Origin: Epithemia pelagica
Lineage: Eukaryota; Bacillariophyta; Bacillariophyceae; Surirellales; Surirellaceae
DNA: 64,000 nt
Assembly (NCBI GenBank): GCA_946965045.2
Contig: OX337236.1
Location: 1,612,001 to 1,676,000 of the forward strand
Reading direction: 5' to 3'
The notes below the pieces were generated by a model. That model searched no databases. It saw only the letters and a program-made list of their open reading frames with translations, and had not been told where the DNA came from. Positions 27,872 to 40,251 of the stretch are shown in pieces (positions within the stretch are counted from its first letter, which is position 1; every line of letters begins with the position of its first letter). The position numbers were made by a program, and so were the translations under genes.

Positions 27872-30800
27872 ATGAATGTGGCCAAACAGACACTCAAACC
27901 CTTGACCTGGTTGTTTGAATCTGGCGTGGAGAATGAGGATGATCTCTCGGAAAGTTCTGAAAGTGTGTTTGACTTTCTTGACGAGGATGAGGAAAAGGAG
28001 AATTCTGGTGACTTGTTGGCGACTCGAGTGAATCGCGGAGTCAGCATTTGGCGGTCGTTGGTTCTATTGATGCTGCTGGCCGCCGGTGCCACCACCTCCA
28101 TCTTGGCCTTTTATATATTGAGAGATGAAGAAGACGAAGACTTTGAAGTTAGCGTGAGTGCAATCTTTGTGGGTGGGCTGCAGGGTTTACGTCCCAGTCA
28201 TCTCACGTGACCGAAATCGTTGCTGTTTGTTACATCACAATACATATAATCGTCTAATTGTCCCGATTGTCGTGATGATTAACGTTGTTGGTGTTGGATT
28301 TTCTTGTCCTTTTTGTGCAGTACGATTTGCTAGTACGAAATATTGAAGATGCTGGAGCAGCTAGCGTCATCAACACGGAACGCGTCTTTGCATCACTCAG
28401 CGAAGCCATTTCGGCTCACGCCATGAAAAATAATGAAACCTTTCCGTTTGTCACATTACCTGGATTTGAACTCTTTGCATCCTATGCACGACAACTATCT
28501 GGGATTGAAATGTTGGCGTATACACCTTTAGTTCAAGACCATCAAATGGCAGACTGGATCAAATACTCGATGGAGAACCAAGGATGGCTCGAAGAAAGTC
28601 GCGAAATGACGCAGCGTGAAAACACGGCAGAAGGACTATTTACTACCACCTCCTATGAACAAGGCGACATTCCGCCTCTCATTTACGAACGCAATGACAA
28701 TGGACAAGAGGTCCCCTCTAAAACACCACCTTACCTTCCCATTTGGCAGGAAGCCGATCACGATTGCTGTGTTACTGAAACAAAAGACGCGTGGGTTTCT
28801 TACTCCTATCTCATCGATTGCTTCGTTGTTGAAGACGTCTCCCCCTCCCTTTCGGCCCCAATTTATCAACGCCAACATGATGTCCCTGCCATTCGTACCC
28901 AGACTCTTTCAGGTCGTTCAGCAAACTCGCACTAGCTGGTTGACTGAAGTCATGGATCTCTCCCGTTTGGGCAGAGCAGCAATCAACATGGCGGATCATG
29001 ATGCCTTTCATGCCAGATTCTGTCCGGACGACGCATCAACAACGGAACCGTTTAATTCTTTTTCGCACCCGCATTGTATGTATGAATTTCCAGTCTTTAA
29101 GGTGCCAGCAGACGTGAATTCTCCATTGGTCGGTTTGATTCATGGAGTCTTGCCTTGGGACTATTACTTGCTAAACCTTCTTCCGTAAGTGCATGGATAA
29201 GGCCATTGTGTTTGTTTTCGTTTGTTTTGTGATTTGCTTACCCATAGCTTGAATCCGTTACAGTGATGGAGCTGGGACTATCTATGCCGTTTTGGAAAAC
29301 TCAAGAAACCAAACGTTCACATATGTTATGAATGGAACATCGGTAAGTCAACTGAATGGAGGAATGAGAAGCCAACAAAATGGGATCCTGATTCTAACTT
29401 CTGGTTCGTCAACTCCGTCCAAAGGCAATTTACCTGGGACCAGGAGATCAACACGACCGAAACTACAACCACATGAGGAGAACATTTGGTGTCACATGGC
29501 CTGATTGGGTTCCCATGTCGTTTGCTTCACAGGTTGGTCTCTATCGGTATCAGTTTTACCCCTCAAAGGATCTACATAACAACTACCGTACGAGTCTTCC
29601 AATCGTCATGGCAATTGTGGTGGCAGCCACATTCTCAGCCGTTGCGATAACCTTCTTCATGTACGATCGATTTGTCCGATCAAGGAACGTGAAAGTTGTA
29701 AAGGCAGCAGTCCGTTCCAATCCCATCGTTGCATCTCTTTTTCCCTCAACTGTACGCGATCGATTGCTTGCAGAAGAAGAGGAAGCAGAAAAGAGAGAAA
29801 CAGACCAACAGAACGGTACCCAAACTCGTCTGAAGAAATTCTTGGCGAGCGACGCTCCAACATCAGGAGACATGGAAACTGAGGATATAATACAACCGAT
29901 CGCTGATCTCTTTCCCGAAACCAGTATTTTGTTTGCCGATATTGCAGGCTTTACGGCATGGAGTTCTGCTCGGGAACCGAGTCAAGTTTTCACTTTGTTG
30001 GAAACAGTTTATAAGTCATTTGATGAGTAAGTCAGGTCAATGAATGTAATACACACCGAGAAGCGATGGCCTAATTTTCGATGGTATTCCTTTTGTGCAG
30101 AGTTGCGAAAAGACGAAGGGTTTTCAAAGTCGAAACTGTGGGGGACTGCTACGTCGCAGCTACTGGTCTCCCGGAGCCTCGTGGAGATCATGCCGTGGCC
30201 ATGGCCCGTTTTGCCAAAGACTGTATGGTTAAGATGCAGTGTCTCTCGCGAAGGTTAGAAGTCACTCTTGGACCGGATACTGCTGATCTTGCTATGCGTA
30301 TGGGAATCCACTCAGGCCCTGTAACGGCGGGGGTTCTTCGGGGCGAAAGATCACGATTTCAATTATTCGGGGATACGATGAATACAGCGTCGACAATGGA
30401 ATCTATGGGTATGAGGGACAGGATCCAGGTTTCACAAGAAACGGCAGATATGCTTGTCGCGGCCGGAAAGCGGTCTTGGATTGTTCCCATCTCGCCCAAA
30501 GGTAAGGGCCCGATGAGAACTTTCTGGCTTGAAGTTGGACGAAAAGGAAATACGGAACCTACAAACAGCAGAGCTTCGTCAAAGAGCATTAGCGCGGACA
30601 TATCTCTTTCGTCCGATGACAACACGGAAGCGCCGGGTTATGACGAAGACCGTATTGCCGCATCGTCTTCTGCAAAGATTGCTCGACTAATTGACTGGAA
30701 TGTTGATGTTCTTCTTCGTATTCTCAAGTCAATTGTTGCTCGACGCCGGGCCCGTGGTCACGTCAAAAGTGACCGTGTGCCAGACGAAAATTTCTCCAGA

Positions 30801-31993
30801 AAAGAAGGGCAAACAATACTAGACGAAGTGGAAGAACGAATAGCTTTGCCTGAATTTGATTCCGCTGTTGCAAAGAGACAACTCTCCCCGGAGCAAATCG
30901 AACTTGATCCAGCAATTCAAGCTCAACTCTATGAGTACGTGGCTGCCATTGCAGCTATGTATCGTGACAATCCTTTTCACAACTTTGAGCATGCGAGCCA
31001 TGTTACCATGTCCGTGTCCAAGTTACTTTCTCGAATCATTGCTCCGACAGATCTTGATTTCCAGAGTGCTGCGGCAAAGAATAAAAGACTTCATGACCAC
31101 ACATATGGTATCACGTCGGATCCCTTGACTCAGTTTGCCTGTGTTCTATCTGCACTTGTTCACGATGTAGATCACACCGGTGTTCCAAACACTCAGCTTG
31201 TAAAAGAGGATGTTCGCGTTGCAAACTTTTACAAAGGACGTAGTGTTGCGGAGCAAAACTCTGTCGACGTTGCTTGGGATCTTTTGTTTGAGGAAAATTA
31301 TTCTGTTCTAAGGCAAACGATCTATACCACCAATGAAGACTTGCAAAGATTCAGAAAGCTTGTTGTGAACTCTGTGATGGCGACAGATATTATGGACAAA
31401 GAGATGAAGGATCTGCGGAATGCGCGGTGGGACCTTACCTTCTCAGAGCGTGCGACAGACGATCCTTTGGCAACAATACAGCGAAAGGCAACAATTGTAA
31501 TTGAGCATCTCATCCAAGCGTCGGACGTGGCTCATACAATGCAGCATTGGTACGTACTTGTGATCCTTCCGGAAGAGCAGAAAAACGGTGTCTGACGTGA
31601 ATGACAACGTTGTTCAGGCATATTTACAGGAAATGGAATGGTCGTCTTTTTGATGAGATGTACAAAGCATATCGACAGGGTCGTGCAGAGAAGGATCCAG
31701 CCGAGTTCTGGTACAAGGGAGAAATAGGTTTCTTCGACTTCTACATTATACCATTAGCCAAAAAGCTGAAAGACTGCGGTGTCTTTGGAGTATCGAGTGA
31801 CGAGTACCTCAACAACGCCGAACTCAACAGAAAGGAATGGGAAGCCAGGGGCCAACAAATTGTGAGCGAGTTGTCGGAGCATGCGAGAAGTACATACAAT
31901 GCTGCATCCGAGCCACCTCCATCACCCACATCGCGTTCACCACGACATATGGAGTTGACTATCAGCAAGAACATGGAATCTGCCTTCACATAA
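27872..31993 (+). CDS. Receptor-type guanylate cyclase/phosphodiesterase fusion A (cyclase catalytic Arg missing)
   Basis: Seven exons: 27872-28153, 28321-28749, 28835-29184, 29264-29342, 29425-30026, 30101-31549, 31618-31993; 1188 aa. TM1 is about 57-84, an extracellular domain follows, TM2 is about 439-460, then a class III cyclase domain and a class I PDE domain. Cyclase metal Asp residues are D552 (ILFADIAGFTAW) and D596 (VETVGDCY); E592 is the residue that favours GTP. The transition-state Arg of NTASRMES is Thr (T679; codon 30393-30395), so cyclase activity is probably lost or weak. The PDE half is complete (NPFHNFEHASHV; HDVDHTGVPN, H935/D936). Intron 2 (28750-28834) starts GA, not GT. 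B at 33637 is the closest paralogue. Confidence 0.85.
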
Positions 31994-32575
31994 GCTAGTT
32001 CTTGTTGTCGTTCGACAAAAAGGTCGAGCCATGCTTTACCATCAAAATATTGGCAAATACCATGGTTTAGAGGATTTTACACCGGACTCTGTTTCTGGTG
32101 TTACAAAAGAAGATTCATAAACAGTTCATTTCCACAAATATATCACTAGCATTAATTCAATTTGCCACTGTAGTGATCCCGCGGTTGTGAAGGGCCAGCT
32201 AGCCCTGAACAAATCAAACTTGACCCTGGAGTTGAAGCTCAGCTTTAGATCTATTGTTTGTGTAGACGAACTTTTGGTTGTTCTGAGCTCCCTCCTGCTT
32301 TTCCGTGGTTCAAATGCGTCTTCGTCATTAAGCTGAAAGCAACAAACTACACAAGAGGAGAATACAGATATCTTCTCCAAACTTAAGCAGCATAATAGGA
32401 GTAATTCGCCATCTAAATGCGACTATTTACCGCGGGGAAGTACTACTCCCAGGAAAGCATAAACAATAAACACGGATGTCGTACAGACAGCCCCGTCCTT
32501 TTGTGCTGTGCTCTCATCGTAGCAATTTCCAAGAACAGTCGACAGAACGGAAGAATCGCCCCTGCTATACCCAAC
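31994..32575. other. Intergenic between GC/PDE A and EMC5
   Basis: A short in-frame extension of EMC5 opens at 32417, but the conserved part starts at 32576. The rest has no supported gene. Confidence 0.4.
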
Positions 32576-32914
32576 ATGATCTCCGTGAGTCAACTATTCA
32601 TGGTTATCGGCATCATAATGGTGTTGCATTCCGCATACAGCTGCCTCCACTACCGGGAGCTGCTCCGCGACTTGGAAGAATCAGGTTTCGAAGACGCTGC
32701 GGCGGTAGAGTCTCTCCCATTGCCACCCATGGATGTGATTGTGGAAGTGATTACCGGGGCGTTGCTTATTCTCATCTCTGAGTTGGTACGGACCGGGTCG
32801 TCGTTGCAGCCCGTAACAAGCAAAGGAGGATTTCGCACACGTCCAGTCGTTGCTCCGGCCTATCGGACGCGAGAATTCGATACTTACACTTCGAGAGCCC
32901 GCGCGTTCCAGTAG
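32576..32914 (+). CDS. EMC5: ER membrane protein complex subunit 5 (EMC5/MMGT family)
   Basis: ATG 32576 gives 112 aa, the normal EMC5 size, beginning MISVSQLFMVIGIIMVLHSAYSCLHYRELL: a first membrane helix followed by the family's H-A-x-S-x-x-x-x-R/Y pattern. A second helix is VIVEVITGALLILISELV, and the tail ends FDTYTSRARAFQ, like the family's conserved short C-terminus. EMC5 is a core subunit of the EMC insertase in the ER, also described as a magnesium transporter. An upstream ATG at 32417 would add 53 unrelated residues and is not favoured. It sits between GC/PDE A and B. Confidence 0.85.
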   Translation: MISVSQLFMVIGIIMVLHSAYSCLHYRELLRDLEESGFEDAAAVESLPLPPMDVIVEVITGALLILISELVRTGSSLQPVTSKGGFRTRPVVAPAYRTREFDTYTSRARAFQ

Positions 32915-33636
32915 CGCCTTTGAAAAAGACGTAAACCTTTTGTCCTGCGGAATGTTGTGAAAACAAATATCCAGATGATGGGAGTTGTTGTGAGGGATTG
33001 CTACGAAGTCAAGGAACGTTTCTGGTACAACTAAGGAGAACCACTGGGACGGGAACTTCTTTAGGTTTCAGACATGTCTATACGAGTAGACCTCCAATGC
33101 CTTGGCCCCTACTCATAGTGAAAACTAAAAAATATTTCCCCATTTTTAAGCACTATGGAAGATCCGGACTCAATAGAGTACTGCATCTAGTACACAGTCT
33201 ATGTGTACTGACGGCCGTTCGTAATCGTTCGAGCCGAAAGACCGAGACCAACAATTCCGGCACATATTAGGAATGCTGGGAATAAAGCAATAACGAGTGC
33301 AGCAAGTCAGACATGTTTTTGATGCACTGGTAAGTGAACTCTGGAACGAGATCCTCCGAGTATGTTGGAAGTTCACTTTCACGGAGCTTGTGAAGCTCTG
33401 TCAGTCGAAAGATGGTAAATTAACACTTTTCTTCACTGGAATCGCAAACACTTTCAACGTCTAACCCTCACTCACCATAACAAATATGTATTCCATGGCC
33501 GTCCGATTGGCGAAAGAACGCACCAGTAAATTGCTTGGGAAAAGCAACAGAGACCAAATGTTCCCACTCTTCTTAGTGAGGCTTTATAGGCCCTGTTCAA
33601 CAAAAACCAGCCAATCCACGGTCCCAGGCTGACCGC
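32915..33636. other. Intergenic, convergent gene ends
   Basis: This 722-bp stretch lies between the 3' ends of EMC5 (+) and GC/PDE B (-). No ORF, repeat or RNA gene is supported. Confidence 0.45.
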
Positions 33637-36600
33637 TCATGCCATGGTTCCCTCGGTTCGGTTCGGTATGAGCTCTATTTGAGCCGGTGGCAGATCGATT
33701 GGTACATTTTCTACTGTTTGGTCATAGATTGCGCCAACGTGTTCAACTAGCTCACTGACGACTTGTTGGCCCCTAGTTTCCCATTCTTTCCGATTGCGTT
33801 CGGCATAGTTGAGGTATTCATCACTTGACACACCAAATACGCCGCAATTTTTCAACTTCTTGGCCAGCGGAATAATGTAAAAGTCGAAAAACCCTTTTTC
33901 TCCCTCGTACCAAAACTCGGCCGGGTTCTTCTCAGCCCGTCCCTCTTTGTAGGCTTTGTACATCTCTTCAAATAGTCGTGCATTCCATTTCCGATAAATA
34001 TGCCTAAGAAAAGAAATGTGAGATCCTAGATTCCAACCCACTGTGTTCAGAGAAGACTGAGCAACGTACCAATGCTGCATGGTGTGTGCAACGTCTGAGG
34101 CTTGGATGAGATGCTCAATCACGATAGTCGCCTTTCGTTGGACGGTAGCCAAAGGGTCGTCCATGGCCTTTTCCGAAAAGGCGAGGTCCCACCGCGCATT
34201 TCGAAGGTCCTTCAAATCCTTGTCCATAATATCTGTAGCCATTACAGAGTTGACGACAAGCTTTCTGAAGCGCCCCAGTTCTTCATTTGTTTTATAGATC
34301 GTCCGTCTAAGGTTTGAGTATGAATCCTCAAAAAGCACATCCCAGGCAACGTCGACCGAGTTTTGCTCGGCGACGCTACGGCCTCTGTAGTATTTTGCGA
34401 TCGCAGCATTCTCTTTGACGAGCTGTGTGTTAGGTACGCCCGTGTGATCAACATCGTGAATCAAAGCAGAAAGTACACAAGCAAACTGAGTCAACGGATC
34501 AGATGTGATGCCGTATGTGTGATCATGAAGAGTTTGGTTCTTTGCCGCGTTGCTTTGGAAGTCAAGGTCGGTTGGAGCGACGATCCGGGAAAGCAACTTT
34601 GAAACTGACATGGTCACGTGGCTTGCATGTTCAAAGTTATGAAAGGGATTTTCCCTGTACATTGCAGCGATGGCAGCAACGTACTCATAGAGTTCTGATT
34701 TAGCTTGTGGATCTAGTTCAATGTGGTCAGGTGGGAGTTGTTTCTTAGCAACTGTCGGGTCAAATTCCGGTAGAGCTATTCTTTCTTCAACTTCATCGAG
34801 AACAGTTGTACCAGTCCCCCTTGAGAAATCTTCATTTGGAGGACAGTCACTTCGGACACGACCACGGGCCTTCCGCCGTGCTACGATTGACTTGAGTAGA
34901 TGTACTAGAACATCAACATTCCAATCAATGAGTCGAGCGATTTTTGCCGACGCTGACGGTCCCGCAGCGTTGCCATCGTCATCTGCATCCGTCAAGTCGG
35001 CTGAGGAGAGAGAGGCATCGCCGCTCACGTCTTCCAGCGCAGTATTTGAGCCTTTTCGCTCCATCACCCCTCGCTTTCCAAGGTCAACCCAGTATGTTTT
35101 CATGTCTCCCTTCCCCGAAGCGTTGACATCGTCTTCCCGAAGTGTGATCCACGATTTTTTTCCAGAGGCTACCAGCAAATCTGCGGTATCTTGCGAAATT
35201 TGAATCTTATCCCTCATTCCGGTTGACTCCATTCGAGATGCCGTGTTCATTGTATCCCCAAAAAGCTGAAACCGTGATCTCTCTCCCCGTAGCACTCCTG
35301 CTGTCACGGGACCTGAATGTATGCCCATTCGTATTGCAAGATCTGCTGTATCTGGTCCGAGAGAAACTTCCAGCTTTCGCATCAGGATCTGCATCTTGAG
35401 CATACAGTCATTCGCAAAACGGGCAATGGCCACCGCGTGGTCCTTGCGGGGTTCAGGAAGACCGGTTGCTGCGACGTAGCAGTCCCCAACCGTTTCCACT
35501 TTGAAAACCCTCCTTCTTCTTGCAATTCTACGAAGAAAAAATTAGTTAGTCTCCGAACTATTTTCGTCAGCATATCTCTTTCTTACTTACTCGTCAAACG
35601 ACTTGTAAACGGTTTCGAGTAAAGTAAACACTTGACTTGGCTCTCTTGCAGAACTCCACGCAGTAAAACCTGCGATGTCGGCAAACAAGATACTAGTTTC
35701 CGGGAATAAATCCGCAATAGGCCTTGTCTTATACATGATATCGTCCGTTTCCATATCACCCATTGTTGGCCCGTCATTTGCCAAAAACTTTTTCAAGCGT
35801 GTCTGAGTTCCAGGTTGTTGCGCAATTTCGTCCTCTTCGTCAAGGGCTAGCACACGGTCACGCACAGTGGAAGGAAACAACGAAGAAACAATGCGGTTCA
35901 AACGAGCCGCCGCATGTACAACTTTCGCATTTCTCATGCGGACGAATCGATCATACATGAAGAAGGTGACCGCCATGGCGAAGAAGATGGCAGCCACAAT
36001 AATAGCCATAGTGACAGGAAGAGATGTGTTGTACTCATCACTCAGTTCTTTTGTTGGGTAAACTTGGAAGCGATACGTACACACAGGATCATCAAATTGC
36101 TCCGGGAGATCATCCTGAACTAAGATCTCAATAGTCCGCTGCATATCATCAAAATTTGTGTCATGCGAGTCTCCCGGACCAAGGTATATAGCCTTAAACA
36201 TAAATGAAATGAACATATGTGAGAAAGCGCACCATAAATAGCAGGCCAACTCTTCGTCGCTCACCGATGTGCCGTTCAAAATGTACGTGAACTTTTGGTC
36301 GCATGTATTTTCGACAACTGCATACATTGGACCAGCCCCCTCTCTGTGAATAGAACAAAACCTCAAGGTGTTAGTTTGATCGAAAAGAGCAACAATTACT
36401 TCAAAAGGATTCTCTGCCACTCACGGGATAAGACCCTGTACAAAATGATCCCAAGGAAAGATTCCTTGAAGCAGACCAACAAGAGGAGAGAACCGGTTGG
36501 CCAACTCTTCATAAACTGGATAGAGTAAAACACAATGAGGGTGTGAAAACCCATACGTTTCCTCCGAAGTATTCAAAATTTGTTTGGTTCGGGAATCCTC

Positions 36601-37668
36601 AAATTGTGCGTGGTAAGCAGCGTGGTCGGCCAGGTCTAAAGCTCTTAACCCCAAACGGCTCACATCGAGGACTTCGGTGAGCCAACTCGATCGAGTTTCC
36701 TGAATGATCGGGTAAAACCTTTTAATGAAAGGTTCAGCGAGCATATTGTAATTGACAATCCCTGGGTAGTAGGGTGGCGGAGATGTCTAAAGGCAAACGA
36801 CAAGAAGAACCGGTATTGTGAGCTGTCGAGTCGACCATGCCAACTTCGAAAACAACAAAAGACACACCTGCCAAAATGGAAGCAAAGGACTTGTAGTTGC
36901 TACAATTTCAACTGTTTGAGGAAAGAATTCTGGATCGTGCTGGTATACAACTGGTGTGACATTGCCTTCCAGATAAGTGCTGCTGCTGATTACGTCTTTG
37001 TCTCCCTGAGTCACAATTTTGCGACTTTCTTGTATCCATCCCTGATTCTGAAATGTATATGCCACCCACTCTTGCATCTGATTCCGGTCAACCACAGGAG
37101 TATAGGCCAACATTTCAATTCCCGACAAACGACGAAGATATTCACCTTTGATCTCGAAACCGCTTACGGTTACAAAAGGGAATTTTTCCCCATTGGCGAT
37201 AGCTTCGGAAGTAATAGATTCAGAAAGTGATTCAAAAGCAAGATGGGAATCCCTCATCTGTACACTGCTCGAGTCTTGAAAGTTTTGGACGAATAAATTA
37301 TACTGGTGGGCAAAGAAATACCCAAAAGTTGATGAGCGCGCTTCGGAAAAATCAATATCGGCACATAGAATGAGGAAAGCACTTACACTAACATGAAAGT
37401 CTTCCTTTTCTTCATCGTTCAAAATGACATAGGTAAGAATAGAAGTCGTCGCACCGGCCGCAAGCAGCATCAATGCAACCAAGAATCTCCATATATTGAC
37501 CCCTCTGTTTTCTCTTTTGGCAAACTTGGTCCCATTATCGTCTATTTTGTCTTCCACGAACAAAGATTCATCGTCTGAGCTTTGAGATGATTCATGCTCA
37601 TGAATGGACTCAAAGAACTTTGCGATCGGGTTGGTTAGCGGCTTCAGCGGGTTTCTTGCAGCACTCAT
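33637..37668 (-). CDS. Receptor-type guanylate cyclase/phosphodiesterase fusion B (intact)
   Basis: ATG 37666-37668. Exons (5' to 3' on minus): 37387-37668, 36868-37302, 36425-36786, 36266-36343 (the end base is 36265), 35591-36192, 34070-35527, 33637-34003; 1194 aa. Exon lengths for exons 1, 4 and 5 equal those of A. Three introns (37303-37386, 36193-36264, 34004-34069) are multiples of three without stops, so naive ORF calls read through them. Order: TM1, ectodomain, TM2, cyclase (ILFADIAGFTAWSS; METVGDCYVAATGLPEP; NTASRMES with the catalytic Arg kept), PDE (NPFHNFEHASHV; HDVDHTGVPN). Such enzymes both make and hydrolyse cGMP at a membrane receptor; related fusions have been linked to mating-pheromone response in pennate diatoms. 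Confidence 0.9.
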
Positions 37669-37850
37669 GGTGGAAGAATGACCCTCGTCACTGCATCCAG
37701 ATACATGTCCTTCGCTGTTGGGACTCTTTGTGGTGAGCACTTTGCACCCTTCGGCTAAGCCCGTTGTATGTGGGCTATAGGCAGTCTCTAGCTTGGGGGC
37801 AATATGAGGCAGTACTCGTAGTGCATAGAATCAGTCGGGACTGGTTGGGA

Positions 37851-37897
37851 GTACGAGCTCCATCAATCGATATGGGTAACCGTAGTGGCCCGTGCTT
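37851..37897 (+). repeat. Left arm of a perfect 47-bp inverted repeat
   Basis: It begins GTACGAGCTCCATCAATCGA and ends GTGGCCCGTGCTT. The reverse complement occurs without a mismatch at 39536-39582. Confidence 0.93.
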
Positions 37898-38154
37898 CAC
37901 GTTTCCGATACTCGGTTGAACTTCCGGCCCTACGAGATTCACTACACCATACATTTTCCTAAAGTAAAATGAATTGCCCTCATTCTCTTGCACATTTTGT
38001 TGCGAGATTCTTCTCACCAACTGCACCCACACCATCACCATGGTGAGGCGGCGCTAGCACAATAATCAACCCGCCTCCTCTACGAGTATGCATATAAACA
38101 GCTACTAGTACAGAACATCTATCTAGCTTAGTACATGCTTCTCTGTGTCGTAGG

Positions 38155-38960
38155 TCGTACAATAGGCAATCGTTTCGGTGTTGAGTATGGTGCTGTTGCC
38201 GTGCCGTGGTCGCCGAATGTTTTGCCGTTTGGCCGAAACGAGCAGTTGATTGTTGAGTATGTCATTGTCGTCGGATGTCGCTGTCGTCGCTTGTCGTTGT
38301 CGCCGCTTGTCGTTGTTGCCGCTTGCTTTCTTGTCGCATGCCGTTGTCGTCGCTTGTCGTTGTCACCGCTTGCTGTTGTTGAAGGGCACAGTCTCGGGCA
38401 GAGGGTTCGGTGACAGCGAATAGTTGATTGTTGCGTGGGGGTTGTTGTTGTTGTTGTTGTTGCCGAGTGTTGTTTTTGTTGTTGTTTGTTCATTCGTTCG
38501 TTCGTTCGTTCGTTCGATCAGTGGCGGTGAGTAGTTGATTGTTGTGTTTGGATTTTTGTTGTCGCCGAGTGTTGTTGTTGTCGTTCATTCGTTCTTTCGT
38601 TCGTTCGTTCGTTCGTTCATTCGATCGATCAGCTGTGACATCGTCGCCGATTGTTTCGCCATTTGTAGTTGAGCCGCTTGTGGTTGTCGTTGTCGTCGCT
38701 TGTTACCACCAGTGGACGAGGCTTCGATTTGTTGGGTGGTGGCAACGAAAAGACGAGGAGTTGATTGTTTCGTCGCACGGTAGAAGAAGGAGGACGACCA
38801 CACCATCTTGTCGCCGAGTCTTGCCGCCGAGTGTCGTTGTCGAGTGTTGTTGCCGAGTGTTGCTGTTGTTCGTTCGGTGGCAGCGAGGAGTGAGTAGTTG
38901 ATTGTTGTGTTTGGGTTTTGGGTTGTTGTTGTTGTTGCCGAGTGTTGTCGACTCGCAAGG
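38155..38960. repeat. GTT/GTC minisatellite block with TTCG microsatellites
   Basis: Degenerate units of TTGTCGTTGTCGCCGCTTGTC type and recurring GAGTAGTTGATTGTTG / CCGAGTGTTGTTG phrases fill this block. It includes two TTCG microsatellites at 38491-38517 and 38581-38631. The same GAGGAGTTGATTG phrase appears again near 39184. Confidence 0.85.
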
Positions 38961-39535
38961 CTCTTCGACCACCGCCCATCAGCTTCACGGCATCCCCTCC
39001 TTCTTCCACTCAAATTGTGCTGTGGGAATCAGCCGCACCACCGGCACCACCATCGTCTGTCGCAGTAGAAGCAGTCCTTCCACACAATGTTCACGTTTGT
39101 TTTGTCTGGACAAATCAGCTTTTGTTGCGTTTGAGCCACCAACGGTCGAGGCTTTCCAATGTTGTGCTCGGTCTATTAAGTGACGAGGAGTTGATTGCTG
39201 CATGCGGACGTATGATCGGTGACTTGCTGGATGCATTCTATCGGTTGTCGTCGTCTTCTTCTCAAGGTCACTTCCTCTGTTTCGGATGCCAAATAAGAAA
39301 GACTTCAAAACCTTGCCGTCGGTCCATAAAAAAAGCCAACTCATCCCTGCCCGCCCATTCCCTCACGGTACACTTGATTCTTAGGCATCCTTGATGGTCG
39401 CAAGAGAGCTGGCACCTTTCGTTGGAGGTGCACACCGGCTTGAGTGTGTCATGGTGGTGTTACGCAGTGCAAAATGACCGTGGTGGTGTCCCTACGAAGT
39501 AAGAATCACTGTAGAAAAAACAGTGGGGGTATGAA

Positions 39536-39582
39536 AAGCACGGGCCACTACGGTTACCCATATCGATTGATGGAGCTCGTAC
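39536..39582 (-). repeat. Right arm of the 47-bp inverted repeat
   Basis: Exact reverse complement of 37851-37897; it lies 75 bp left of the hAT terminal repeat. Confidence 0.93.
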
Positions 39583-39657
39583 ACGTAGTCTAGAGGGCAA
39601 TATTATCGAATTGGGCCTTTTTCTGGTTATTACTGTACTCGTACTTGTAGTCTTACG

Positions 39658-39671
39658 CAGGGTTGTGAAGT
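39658..39671 (+). repeat. hAT 1 left terminal inverted repeat
   Basis: CAGGGTTGTGAAGT, preceded by the target-site duplication GTCTTACG. Confidence 0.95.
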
Positions 39672-40251
39672 CATAAGTCACTAATTCCAAAGTCAACACC
39701 GAATTTGACTTGATTTTGCCACTTTTTTGCAAGTCCCATTCCATTCGTCATGCCGTAGAATACGGAATGACAATTCCTTATTCAATTCTATACTCTATAC
39801 CACCAGTACTTATTCTGTTCAAGTCAAGTCTCCTTCGTTATTTACATGACTTTCATTCCCCAAGTCAATCTCATTCACTATGACCGGACGACTTGTCATT
39901 CCAAAGTCTTCTTCTATTAGGCCCAAAGTTCCCTACTTGAAGTCATTATAGTAAGTCATTTACCAAAACTCCCTAAGTCAGTTATTCCATTCTCCTAAAT
40001 TACAGACACACCGATAATCACCGTGTATTCTTCATACAAAGCGCCTCGAAACTGACAAAACAAACAACAATCAACTGATGACCTACACATACCTTCTTCC
40101 CCAACACCTATCAGAATGACCCTTGACTCTTGGCCTTGTTTCGTCGTGTCCTCACTTCTCACTCCTCACAGTTAGAACGACAAGCAGCCAGCATCCTTTC
40201 ACCACCGTCCCCCCTTTGTCACTTTGCACCCTGCACCTCTTGCGCCCAACC

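Larger units (their letters stand above)
37669..39657. other. Long intergenic region rich in simple repeats
   Basis: Almost 2 kb between GC/PDE B and the hAT element. It is bounded by a perfect 47-bp inverted repeat and filled by GTT/GTC-rich minisatellite sequence. The open frames of 60-158 codons on both strands are compositional artefacts. No gene is called. Confidence 0.5.

Noticed and set aside
38128-39394. Several ORFs of 90-158 codons on both strands
   Set aside because: All derive from GTT/GTC and TTCG repeats; every frame is open by composition.
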